A program made the position numbers and the translations under genes. From assembly GCA_932521025.1 (NCBI GenBank), contig OW051473.1:2480001-2544000 (forward strand): a stretch of DNA of 64,000 bases, written 5' to 3'. Numbering within the stretch: position 1 is the first letter of the stretch; each line of letters opens with the position of its first letter. This stretch comes from Oscheius onirici (Eukaryota; Nematoda; Chromadorea; Rhabditida; Rhabditidae). The notes under the pieces were generated by a model. The model saw only the letters and a list, made by a program, of their open reading frames with translations, was not told the origin of the DNA and did not search any database. This document shows positions 23,122 to 33,576 of the stretch, in pieces.

Positions 23122-25175
23122 ATGTTCTTTTGGGTACTTACAACCCTCCTGTTTGGAGTAATTTGCGCTGACGATGATCAAACGTAGGTCTTGAATTCAA
23201 ACTTTTCACTGAAAAGTACAGGCATTCCATTCTACGCGTAGTACCGCTTTCGGTCGATCATATGAATGCACTTCGTAATATGGATGCCACTCTTGGTTTT
23301 GACACTGATTACTTGCGAGCAGTCAGAGGAGTCGATCGTCCTGGAGACATTGTGCTAACGTCCAACAGACTCAACAAGTCTAAAGAATATCTGGACAAAC
23401 ACAAGGTTCCAAACTGGGTTATAGGTAAATCATAAAATTAAAGCACTTAGTAACATTTTAGAAGACAATCTGAACGTAAGACGAGATCGAAGAGCAGTGC
23501 TTGAAAGCCTTGACCCTGCTATGGAAATGACCCGAGACATTATCACATCAGGCTACTTACCATTTGACACGGTGAAACGAATCAGAGACGAATTCATTTT
23601 GTATCGTTTTAGCAATTACGCGTCTTGAGACAATTGGCTGGAACATATCCGGGACTTGTTCGCCTCGAACGAATCGGTAATAGTACCGAAGGAAGGCCCA
23701 TTGTAACAGCAACTGTTCGTTTTTGTTAAAAATTTGTAAATTAGCATCTTTCAGGTGGGCTATAGGGCAAACCGAACTAAGCCAATATTCTGGATTGATG
23801 CTGGTATCCACGCTCGTGAATGGATCTCCCACTCTGCTGGACTTTACGCTCTTTGGGAAGTAAGTAAATGCTTCAAAACAAAAAGGCAAAAACATTGCTC
23901 CCTGTGAGGCTCGAACTCACGACCTTCAGATTATGAGACTGACGCGCTGCCGACTGCGCCAAGGAAGCACCCTTTGAATGGCACCAGCGCATTTGCCACA
24001 AGGCTGCTGGCAAAGATAACCATTTTCAGCTGGCTACAAATCCCGTTCACACAAATTTGCTACGGAAGGTTGATGTTGTATTCGTGAACAACGCCAACCC
24101 CGACGGTTACGAGTATAGTCGAGTGAAAGACAGACTTTGGAGAAAAACCAGGTTTTTTCTGAAAAAAATGGTGCAATCTCTGATGTAGATCTCGCACAGC
24201 CGGGAGTGGATGCGCCGGTGTGGACGGAAACAGAAATTATCCGTTCCATTGGGGAGAAGAAGGAGTCAGCTTCGGTACTTGCAGGTAGGTTCCAAGTGTA
24301 TTTGTGCTAGGGCTTCAAGTCGCGATTGACATGCGGCCTATCTGTCCCCGAAGTGTCTCCGACTGACCACTCTTCAAATCCATACCGGTCCCGTGGTGTA
24401 GCGGTTAGCACTCAGGACTCTGAATCCTGCGACGGGAGTTCAAATCTCCCCGGGACCTTTGTTTTTGTCCCTCAACCTGATAGTTTTCAATCATAAAGCG
24501 GAAAGGTAGCTTGGAATGAAAAACAAGGATTACTGTGGCTTTCAGAGCCTCATTTCAAACTATTTTCAGTGAAATATACTGTGGTCCAGCAGCGGAGAGT
24601 GAGCCAGAAGTCAAAGCACTAGTCAACCGCATCGCGCAGCTCAGAGGACGAGTCATGGGCTATGTTGCTCTTCACTCATTTGGACAGGACATTCTCTACC
24701 CCTGGGGCCATGCCATCAACCAATTTCCGGATGACGTTGAAGACCTGGTTAATACTCATACAATTCCTTAACCTCTGTTTTTAAGAAAGCCGTAGCCAAC
24801 GAGATGGCAGATGCAATTCGCAAAGTAGCAGGAACAGAGTATAACGTCGCCAACTCCGCTGGTGGTCTTTGTAAGAACTTTCTCGATTGTTGAAACTGCT
24901 TAATTTCAGATCCGGCTTCTGGAGCATCTGATGACTGGGCGAAGAACTTGGGAGTAAAGTTCAGCTACACAATGGAGTTAGCGCCAAAAGATAACTAGTA
25001 CGTGGCCAGAAAACCAGTCAATTATCAATATTTTAGTTTTGGATTCCAGCTGCCTGAAAAATTCATCAATCAGGTCTGCGAGGAAGTTTTTGCTGGTCTC
25101 GAAGTTCTTGCCCAACACGTTTCTAGGCAGCCGGTACTGCATCGACGCCTAAGCAGACTAAACATGCGTGGTTGA
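23122..25175 (+). CDS. M14 metallocarboxypeptidase, B-type specificity
   Basis: Secreted zinc carboxypeptidase proenzyme. MFFWVLTTLLFGVICA is a signal peptide, then a typical M14 propeptide (ILRVVPLSVDHMNALRNM... to the basic site RRDRR). The catalytic domain has HAREW (zinc His/Glu), DGNRNYPFHWG (Asn/Arg of substrate binding), ALHSFGQ (third zinc His), LYPASGASDDW (catalytic Tyr) and MELAPKD (general-base Glu). In SGASDDW the position equivalent to residue 255 is Asp, as in carboxypeptidase B, so C-terminal Lys/Arg is the likely substrate. At least ten exons; two large introns hold tRNA genes. An in-frame ATG at 23083 exists, but a CTTGCAG acceptor abuts 23122 and the signal peptide starts there. 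TTATCA (GATA-type) lies just upstream. A poly(A) signal is at about 25212. Confidence 0.92.
23896..23968 (-). tRNA. tRNA-Met (CAT), antisense in an intron
   Basis: Elongator-type tRNA-Met: acceptor GCTTCCT pairs with AGGGAGC (one T-G), D arm GGCGCAGTCGGCAGCGC, anticodon loop CTCATAA with CAT, T arm GTGAG-TTCGAGC-CTCAC, discriminator A. It lies on the strand opposite to the carboxypeptidase gene, within its intron. Confidence 0.93.
24387..24458 (+). tRNA. tRNA-Gln (CTG), intronic
   Basis: Identical over its full 72 nt to the copy at 20637, with anticodon CTG and a T run downstream. It sits in the sense orientation in an intron of the carboxypeptidase gene. Flanks differ from those of the first copy apart from short matches, so the mature tRNA region is what has been kept. 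Confidence 0.95.
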
Positions 25176-25569
25176 AACTTTTATACGATCTCAGCACAAT
25201 GTGTATATGAACTGAATAAATATGCAATGTTATGTCGGGTTTCTTTGTGGCCAACTATTCATTTTATAATATGGTCAGTTAGCAAACTATATAAGACGTT
25301 CGTTCATTATCGTTTCCTGTATTCGACACTCACCTCCGTTTCCCCACAACAAATTTCGCTGACTTTCGACACATTCGACGTGATATATTTTCGATTTTCC
25401 CCTTTGGAACTGTCAATGTCATTGAGGAAAGACAAAACACTACCTAAGCAGTCACTGGCAACAAAAGGCGCCCGTGAGACGAATACAACCAAGGTTTCCA
25501 CTGGTTTTATCAAAAGTTCGGGTTTTTAGACTCATTCAAATGATACCTTCGGCTTTTCAGCCAATGTAG

Positions 25570-25862
25570 ATGTTCCTTCTCGTCGCAGTAGCATCTATCT
25601 CTATGCTCCCATCGTCGATAACCGTTCTTGGTTGCAAAAAGTACAACAGTACCTTTTCATCTTAATACAAATTTAGAAGTTTTCTCGAAAGCACGCGCAG
25701 CCAAAAGTATCTGTAAAAACTTACTCAACAGCTTACTGCGAGTCTCGTCTTAAAACCTTTGCCGACCCAGAAGAAGAAGAAGAATTTGATGTTAATCCGA
25801 ATGCAACCGACAATACATGCAGAGATCGGGAAAAAGCGGTTACTTCCATTATGATGTTGTAA
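25570..25862 (+). CDS. Small secreted acidic peptide
   Basis: ATG 25570 opens MFLLVAVASISMLPSS, a clear signal peptide. A second exon from about 25679 (acceptor AAATTTAG) encodes KFSRKHAQPKVSVKTYSTAY then CESRLKTFADPEEEEEFDVN and ends SIMML. Two Cys and one NAT sequon are visible. The donor is uncertain: a phase-0 choice is needed and ACC/GTTCTTGG fits better than AAAAA/GTACAAC. A two-codon ORF (ATGTAG, 25564-25569) abuts the start codon, and a TTTTCAG acceptor lies three bases before it. Function unknown. Confidence 0.45.
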
Positions 25863-26237
25863 CGTTCATTTTTAAGGAAGAGAGCGAGAAGCTGAGCAGT
25901 CCCTCTTCATCTAGTGCTGGTGGATTTTTCTCCTTTTTCCGAAACGTATTTTCTAAGAAGTAAACGAAATTGTTTGCGGGTTCAGGAAATGACAGTAAAG
26001 AGAGGTGAATCTCGGGATCATTGGCTCTAAGCAATTATCTTCTTTCGGACCTCAATTAGATTAACAGGCCACGGCACGCAAGCTTCCGCACATTGCGCGC
26101 GTCAGCGAGGCTTCTTCCCTCGATATCAATCCCACTATTCGAGGAGCAGCGTTCGTCAACATCGCCTCCTTTTCGGAAACGAGACAATGTGATTGCGGCT
26201 TCGAATCCCTCTTGATTTGATCACTGATGCCTCTGCC

Positions 26238-27318
26238 ATGACTCGTCTTCTGTTCTTCGTCATTTTTTGCTATCTCTTCCGTCTGGTATTTGCCATCGAA
26301 TGTATACAGGGAGAATGGGATTACGTCGGAATGAGGTAGGTTGAATCTGAATGTCAGGGAGAAAAGTTTAGAGACGGCGGAAGCTGTACTGGCGAGCTGT
26401 GTGTCGTTTGGAGATGGCAAACACGCTCGGAGACTCTAATTAAACAGGTATCTAGTCATGTAAGAATCTTCTAATAGAATGTGAACAGGGCTGTCTTGCG
26501 GGTGTTGATCGTGGATATACGGCTAAAGTCGGCTGTCGCACGAATAATCTCGAAGCCGTTTTGTGTCTCTGCGAGTAGGCTACCACAGTTTTCTTTATTC
26601 CATTTTAGCACCGAAATGTGTAATACTGTGGAAATGTCCGAAAATGCCATTTCAAACCAGCCAGTTGTGCGATTGCCGGTCGTTGAGTGCGTCAGTAAAG
26701 TGGTAACTTTCAATTTTTCTTTGTTACAAGTTATTTATACTGGTACTGGAATCTTCGGCTCCAGCAAAGAACACACATGTGCGGCCAATCATTGTCACAT
26801 GATGAGAACAGAAGTATTCTATCAGATTTTCGAAAATATTCGTAATCTCAGACGTATTCTGGAGAAACTGCCCCGGACGTCGTAAATGTCTTTAACTGCG
26901 CCGATCTGGCTGAGTTCGACTTTGGGGTTAGATTGAAGAGCACGAGCAGAGTTCCTGGTTTATATCCTAATGGCTGCTATAAAGTACAGCTCGATGCAAA
27001 AGATGCCGTGACAGACTGTACTTGCTCAAGGGTGAGAAAAAAGAATGCCCTAAAACTTGAGTTTAGAATAACTGCAACACAATTTTTCCAGTTGTGCAAT
27101 CTGGACCTGTGAGATGCCATGTTTCTCCGCCTACATTCAACGATTCAGATGTAACTTGAACACGTGCAGAAAACATTGATATTCAGATAACTCAGAATCA
27201 TTTCTGTAATGGAGACTACTGCATTATCCAAAAGGAAGACCGAAAATTTGTGAAGGGGTGTATATCGGTAAACGAGAGAAATTCCTGGAGCCACATTCGC
27301 GTTCGTGCCATTGATTAG
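26238..27318 (+). CDS. Secreted multi-ET-module protein
   Basis: MTRLLFFVIFCYLFRLVFA is a signal peptide. Cysteine spacing then fits the nematode ET module, related in layout to Ly6/three-finger folds. Module 1 runs from IECIQGEW through CTGELC and KQGCLAG to CLCDTEMCN. Module 2 runs from VECVSK through CAANHC, FNCADL and NGCYKV to CTCSRNNCN. Module 3 begins VRCHVSPPTF and CNGDYC, reaches KGCISV and then stops (SHIRVRAID), so it lacks the final cysteine cluster. Acceptors were chosen to keep the module frames: GTGAACAG before GGCTGT, and TTTAG before AATAACTGC. ET-module proteins are nematode extracellular proteins of unknown role. No GPI tail or membrane segment is seen. Confidence 0.75.
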
Positions 27319-28633
27319 TGTTTCAAAAAGATACTTAGGTTGGTCACCGTCACATTCTCGGCGTCGATCAATGGCTCTGTCAGACCCATCTCTGCAATCA
27401 TAACGTTCAACGAGCTATGAAGTCGATTCATTTCATGAGGTCCCACAAAAGTCATCGAAGTTCCAGGGCGGATACTACAATCTTCAAGTTGACACTTTTT
27501 GTTGCACTTTATATTGTTGCATAACGAGAACTGTTTTAAAATGTATTTATACAATATATACAGGTGTTCATTACAATTTGCTCTTTTCATGAAAAATCTC
27601 CTTTCATTTGAAAAATTATAATTATCATCACGGCAGTTAAAGCAACCGTGCCGAAGGTTACTGCTACTATAGTGTGCTTGTGTTTCTTGACGTAATGAAA
27701 CGCGGATTGCTTTTTCTTTGGCCGAAGGTACGCTGAAATAGTTTAACTTTTTTAGAATAATTTTGTAGCTGTGCTGGCTAAAAAATCACTTAACAAGCTT
27801 ATTTTTTGTTTTGTATGCGTCCAAAACCTTAGTACACTTAAAAAGAAGGCTAAACTTACGCATTGACAACACAATTGCTGCAGTCAATTGTCTACTGAAT
27901 TTGCGAAAAGTGTCGGGGGAGGTTAATGTCCTCAGAATTTTGAAAGCGCATGAAAAAATGACAGATTTATGACATTGGCATGACCGGCGCCACAATTGCT
28001 CATATAGAACCTCTTTTTCAATCTCAGTGTTGCCTTCAAAGCTAGTGATATTTCATACAGATAACCCCGTTTTCAATAGATATCACTAGCTGATAACGGA
28101 AATGAAACTCCCGGAATCGCGAGGAAAGTCCACTTAATTGGAATGTAAACAGCTTACGATAAGTAGGTTGAGAACGCGGTTTGTAGACGTACATTGTTGG
28201 CGGCTCGTTGAAAACTTCCGATGTGGATAGAGCAGGCATTCTAAAGGTTCTTTCTTTCTGTACTTCCAGTCAAAAATACCTGACATGTTGAAGTTCATAA
28301 GCACTAAGATTTTGGGGAAGACCATTTCGAACAACCTGCTGCTCGTACTGTTCAATAGTTCTAGGCGGGAGAGAGGAGGATGGAAGTGTTGCAATACATA
28401 CAGAAACAGACTTCGGCCGACGTGCACTCTAAAATCGCTTTTTTTCAATCTATTGGAATCAATACCGGCACTCTTGGGACGTCTACCAGTTGAGGAGACA
28501 GATCCTCCATTTCAATATCAGCTGCCACATAGTTTGAACGGAGAGCCGACATCGACGTCGACCTTTTTTGGTATTGTGGACGACGCGAGTCCAGCGAATG
28601 CTGGTGACGTTCAATTTCCGAACGTGCCGACAT
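27315..28633 (-). CDS. Putative single-pass membrane protein, incomplete model
   Basis: Coding-like exons on the minus strand run from MSARSEIERHQHSLDSRR (about 28633) through ARRPKSVSVCIATLPSSSLP, EQQVVRNGLPQNLSAYELQ and MPALSTSEVFNEPPTMYVYK to FEGNTEIEKEVLYEQLWRR (about 28030). A segment at 27600-27740 contains KKHKHTIVAVTFGTVALTAV, a strong membrane helix preceded by basic residues. The last open stretch (27315-27560) has CNNIKCNKKCQLEDC and LIDAENVTVTNLSIFLKH. If these belong together the protein is a type II membrane protein with a Ser/Pro-rich cytoplasmic side. The link after the helix is unresolved (an in-frame stop follows QMKGDFS), so two genes are possible. Confidence 0.4.
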
Positions 28634-28822
28634 TTGGCTTGTCTCAAAACTTGTTATAATACGCGTGTAAAATAACAATTGGTTATTTCTAACAGAAGCT
28701 ATCGAAAATACAAAAATGACAAAGTCTCATAACAGTATCGAATACAAGGAACAAATAGCGAATCAGGCGGCAAATTAAAAAAAATGAGCGGTAGGAGACA
28801 AGTGAAGTGGCGAAGGCGTTTA

Positions 28823-29330
28823 TCAGAAGAAGACCTGCAGATAAAATCGTTTAAAGTGATGTCGCGGGGTTGCACTGATTAGGTGAAAACAGAAGGCCCA
28901 CGATATTCCTGAACCAAGACGGAGGTGGACTGCGATGGCGATTAAGAACAAAGCCACTTCCAGGAAGAAGCATGGAAAATGACCACTGAAATACGCGAAA
29001 GAATTTTTGATGAAGCGGAGAGAAAATGTTAGGGTTTTGTTATGCTTTGAGTCGAAGAACTGGTAGATTTCTTTTGACATGTATCCGAGTTCGCGATGTA
29101 GCTGGAACTAGCAGGACTTTGGCTTACCAATTTCCTTGAATTTCGCTGCCATTGTTTGACTACTGCCAAAATAGACCAGGAGGTTCATTACGTAAAAGGC
29201 TAGAGAATAAAGTTTACAGCTTTACCAGAATTATAAAAACGCGAAAAGCAAATACCACATTGGAATCTAAGGACTTCTTTGCCACATTCGAGTAGACGTT
29301 CGCTCAGCTTATGTTATCGCGAGCTGTCAT
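28823..29330 (-). CDS. Small membrane protein, uncertain model
   Basis: Two or three minus-strand exons. An upstream part (about 29330-29110) can be read as AFYVMNLLVYFGSSQT or WSILAVVKQWQRNSRKL depending on frame. A downstream part reads LHRELGYMSKEIYQFFDSKH, then LRFIKNSFAYFSGHFP, then a hydrophobic helix FFLEVALFLIAIAVHL, ending LQVFF at 28823. The second frame joins in phase at AAATTG/GTAAGC. No family recognised. Confidence 0.3.
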
Positions 29331-30451
29331 TCTCGTACCAAAAAGTTTGCTAACATCACAGGTATCTCTCTACTAAACGTGGAGTATTTTTATTTAAAAA
29401 GGTTGGGTAAAGTTGAAATAACGCCAAACATTATAGTTTCAGGAACGTCACTGCGTCACAATTGCTGACGTCCAAAAGGCATGTTTAGGAAAACAATTGT
29501 TTGATAAGAGTTGTTGAAAGATAGCCATGCGGCCTGTCGTGGAAGAAGGACCAAACGGAATGGAAACATGAACAGGAGACAATACTTTGAGACATATTTA
29601 AATTCTAGTTTTTAGCAGATGCGTAGATAAATTGAGGGTATTGGAATTCTTCAATGTATTTAATCACGACCCAAGATTTTTAGACACGAATCAGATCTGG
29701 CTTGAATGATTTCAATCCACCTTGAAAACATACGAAATCAAGCAGCCCAGGTGTATTCTCTAATGTGTTGAAGCACTATTGTTGTGATTTCATTTGGCGA
29801 ATTTCGAAAATATCATGTTATAGTTCGTTCATAGATATTTTCGTTTGCTGTTAAGATATATTTCTATTTCTATCATTGCTCTTGTGCTTTAAAGAGCTGA
29901 GTTTATAAAATAGAAGTGCACAAATGATTTGACGAATAGTCCCTGGCGTTTGATCCTCTATCCATTAATGCCTCTTCCTGCTTGACGTGATCTATTCGTC
30001 CAAAAAATGTACCATCTTTAATGGTAGCTCGACATAATTGTTTGATTTCTCAGTGACGTGAAAATGGGCTGGTACTAGAAGCATCCTCTTGAATTTGACC
30101 GAAACTCCGCCCTAGTCTTGCATAAAATCCGGCCGCATCCGCTGCTACAGTAGTATTGAGCTGATCCAAGCTCTCCGGTCAAAATATAACATTTGTACAA
30201 TCTCCAGTCTCCCTTGGTTAAATACATCCTCCAACGGTGGTTCATTTCCTTGTTGTTTCCGTCTGAACCTCAATTTCTCAATGAGACACGCAAACGCTAG
30301 CAGTGACTATGACTGATTATTTTGCCTGACCATTTTTTAATCTTAGACGCTATTCTCGGATGGCTCTTTTACCCGAATGATCGCACAAACTGGGCGGAAC
30401 ACATTTCTTTTACCTCAATACTCAACCTCAGATGTTTTACAGACAATTCCA
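29331..30451. other. Intergenic, no gene seen
   Basis: AT-rich, many stops in all frames. The right end presumably carries the promoter of the first Cys-rich peptide gene; a TTTTACAG acceptor lies 9 nt before its ATG. Confidence 0.45.
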
Positions 30452-31016
30452 ATGAAGTGTCTGCTTCTCCTTTGCTCCCTTGCGATCGTAGTCTTTTCTG
30501 GTACTGGAACAGAATCCGGTACGGTTGATCAGTCATCTAATCCTCCCGAGCTCATTCCTGTCCGTTCGACGCCGCGTCTTCGAACACTTCGTCTCTTAGA
30601 CTCCCGGAAACAGCCGAAAAAACCGGCATTTCGAAAGCTGGGCAATAAGCCCTTGTTTGTCCACAACATCTACCGGACTCGCATCGGAGCCTTGCTAAGA
30701 GTAGGGAACGATTGCAGATTCAACTACCTTCTGATTTAGAACTTTGATCGTGACTCCGTTCTCTGCTACCCCGGAGATTTGAAGCATCACCATCCCCAGT
30801 GTGAGTGTTGCGGAGGATGGAGAATGACTCGATTTGGCGAAACGTAAGCAGTTTCCAAACGGCAAACTATATTTTACAGATGCCGTGAAGAGTTCGAATT
30901 CGACTGTGAAGAGGAGTACAAAAAAGACCGGTACAGACCGGGTAATACTGACGTTGATAACAGTAAATCATTTTTTAGCGTCAGCCTACCTCCACGAAGC
31001 TCTGAAGAGCCTGTGA
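30452..31016 (+). CDS. Cys-rich secreted protein, copy 1 of a tandem pair
   Basis: Four exons splice in phase. MKCLLLLCSLAIVVFSG is a signal peptide; then a basic, Pro-rich stretch (RSTPRLRTLRLLDSRKQPKK) that may be a propeptide. The mature core is LCYPGDLKHHHPQCECCGGW followed by RMTRFGETCREEFEFDCEEE. The pattern C-x11-C-x-CC-G-x-W-x8-C-x7-C is shared with the neighbour at 31278 (GCFCCGEW...VCHVNANINC). It ends HEALKSL. The pair arose by duplication, because the exon borders fall at matching places around the CC-G-W core. Family not recognised; an extracellular peptide role is inferred. Confidence 0.75.
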
Positions 31017-31208
31017 CTTTTGGCCGATTTTCAAGAACAGTAACCTACCTCCGTTATATCTCATGTTGCGATCTCGTTATTAATGAATGTTTACTCTTAT
31101 CAGTTTTTCAAACATTTAGAAGGGCAAAATGCGTCAAGAATGTTTTTTCACTAACATTTTCGGAAAAATAGGCGTAGCACCAAAAAAGTGACTAAGACAA
31201 TGCTCAGC

Positions 31209-31240
31209 TGATAAGGATAATCCACAGAGCTGTATAAAGC
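31209..31240 (+). promoter_or_regulatory. GATA sites and TATA box before the second Cys-rich gene
   Basis: CTGATAAGGATAA at 31208-31220 contains TGATAA, the core bound by nematode intestinal GATA factors. TGTATAAAGC at 31231-31240 resembles a TATA box about 40 nt before ATG 31278. A further inverted site (TTATCA) is at 31097-31102. Intestinal expression is inferred. Confidence 0.5.
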
Positions 31241-31277
31241 TAGCACCTCTCACCCTGATGGCCACTTCCTCTCCACC

Positions 31278-31765
31278 ATGCAACTCCTCGGATTCTCTCT
31301 TCTGCTCATCCTCGCTGCCCTGTGTTATTGTCTAGAAGAGGATCAAGTCATCGTTGAGGTTGTCGAGCCAAGACTTGTGAAGAGACGTATGTTCGTGCCT
31401 CTCGGGCCTCTTCTTGGAACCGTGCGTAAGCCAAAACGACAAGCGAATTCCATGGTTTTGAAGAAAACCAGAAACTTAAGTAATAATAAGTATAGGTCAG
31501 CAGCCAATTTCTAACGTTCTGTGCTCCAGGAGATCTCTTCATCACCGGCTGTTTCTGTTGCGGTGAATGGCAAAACCGAGTGTAGGTTTCTTTATAATTT
31601 TTCTCTCAAAACAATTTAGTTGTCATGTTAATGCAAACATCAACTGCGAGAGTCGCAATGTCCCAGCAGAGCCGCGTAAGTCTCCCCAAAAAGCCGCAAT
31701 CGATACGTTTTACAGATCAGCCGCCACTAGTCGGTGAACATCCGCTTATGATAGTCATCCCATGA
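31278..31765 (+). CDS. Cys-rich secreted protein, copy 2 of a tandem pair
   Basis: MQLLGFSLLLILAALCYC is a signal peptide. A propeptide-like region contains two dibasic sites (LVKRRMF and RKPKRQAN). The core reads DLFITGCFCCGEWQNRVC then HVNANINCESRNVPAEP, and the tail is Pro-rich (HQPPLVGEHPLMIVIP). The first intron must start at TTAA/GTAATA (about 31475) for the core frame to follow; the longer unspliced frame runs into a stop. Introns are 38-55 nt. It lies 262 nt after copy 1 in the same orientation, but with its own TATA and GATA sites, so probably separate transcription. Poly(A) signal at about 31781. Confidence 0.75.
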
Positions 31766-31926
31766 AAGGATCAGCCTTCGCGAATAAATCTTCATTGTTA
31801 AATTGTTTCGAATCTCGAAGCTCATTAGCACAACAGTTACCGAACCGGCAGTATTTACAAGGCGACAGACTCTATGTGTGTAGTAGAAACATTTGATTTA
31901 CCCGGAAAAGTGGTCATGAAAAAAAT

Positions 31927-33576
31927 TTAGTTGGCGATAGCGTGAGCGGGTTTGGGCTCGTCAGGATCATCATTCTTCGCAGGATTTCCTGAAAAATGCA
32001 TTCTAAGACTAGTAGAAATAATCAAGCCTTCTAGCTTCTCTTTGATTTTTCCGAACGCATTCTCAACTGTCAGTGAGTTACCACGTAAACCGTTTCATAA
32101 AATCACAGTCGCTACGTCACTAACATTGCTTTGACGCAACAGATACCGTAAGGTGTGTCGGTGCCTATGTTTTACACTCGCCACAACTTGAATTTAGTCA
32201 GTCTTAATCCAAGATGTTCAAGTACACTTAAAACTTCACCCAATGTGTCATATAGCCATGTTAACCTAAGGCTAATAACATATGTAATGTCAACTTCAGG
32301 TTAATCTCTCTCATTGCACTATGTTAACTTTGTAGTCGAAGATTTGAATCAAAAGACCAAGAATCTGAGTTTAAGTCCTGTCTTTTTTGTGGTGCTAAAG
32401 TCTGATTCACTCCACTTATTATCCACTGCTGCAGAAAGACCGAGGTTCGCGGGACAGTTGAAGTACCTGACATACTCGAATAGGCCAAAGAGTTAGAGTT
32501 GTTTATCGCTTTCTAAAGGACATGGACCCATAGTTGACCTCGTGGATTATGATGCCCGTCTACGACATATATTTCTATGAATCTCAAGCTAAGAAGGGGA
32601 AGTGAGCGTGTGAGACCAAACGATTTGCACTCATAGCTGCTCAAAATTTTTATCAGGGGTTTGTTAAGCAAATCACTGGAACGTTAAGCAAGCCTGATGC
32701 TTTTTAAGGGTCCTGAGATGGTTTACGTGCCTATACATCTGTTAAATAAGGAAAAATAAGCCAATAAACGGGCTAACCTTCAAGTGGATCTCTGTGTCCG
32801 GATTTCTCTTTAAGATCGTCCATAACCTCTTTCGTCGTTCTAAAAACTTTTCCAGGGCGGAACGTCAAGAGCTTTGAGAAGAACGTCAGCTGAAAACGTA
32901 AAATAGTTAAACCCAAACATAAATACAAATCTTACCTTGTTAATAGGATACATAATGTGCATGTGAAGATGATTGATCCTGACCATCGGCGGCCAATGAA
33001 ATCCCAATCTGAAAATCTTTATTAGTTTCGATAGAGTAATTTTTCCGACGCTGCTCGTAGAGCCCAACATTAGTATATTCAAAAATACGCTAGCTAACAA
33101 GTACGCCTGATGTTAGAGCAGGTTTACCACGCTCTTCTTTCGTGGTCAATCAAACTGATACCAGTTGTCCGTCGCGAACAGTCATACTATCGTCGTACAG
33201 CACAAATCTGCACTAACCTGAGCATATCTTCAACAATGTCAGCTTCTCCTTTGTTTTTCAGCTCGATTCTCAGGACTTCACGGCCTAGTTTCTCCATTTC
33301 CACCACTACAATTAAAATCGATTGCAAGTGAACTTTTACAAAGACTCACGGAGGGGAAGGTCGGTCAGCGTGAGGTCTGTTGGCTTGCTGATGTGACTTC
33401 TGCTCAATACAAGATAATGTTGAGTCGTCTTGGGCTTTATATCTCTGATGCAAACGGCCTAGAAACAATATGAAAATAGAACAAGGAGAACATACATTAT
33501 CCGACTGTTTCATTACAACCTCCTTGTTTTCGTGAATAATCTCGCAGAACTTGCATCCTTGTACACCTGTCATCAT
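31927..33576 (-). CDS. hint-3: Histidine triad hydrolase HINT3
   Basis: HIT-superfamily nucleotide phosphoramidase. The N terminus has the zinc-ribbon-like CKFCEII, then AVCIRDIKPKTTQHYLVLSR, and the HIT signature HLHMHIM sits in GFHWPPMVRINHLHMHIMYP, the HINT3-type form. After the triad comes LTFFSKLLTFRPGKV. Five coding exons are clear down to HRDPLEG. Two acceptors then fit in phase: a near one (32738) adding DV and a stop at 32731, and a distant one (31988, after a 789-nt intron) adding NPAKNDDPDEPKPAHAIAN and a stop at 31927. The feature spans the longer form. HINT3 enzymes hydrolyse aminoacyl- or acyl-adenylates (family knowledge). Start chosen at the first of two adjacent Met codons. 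Confidence 0.85.
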
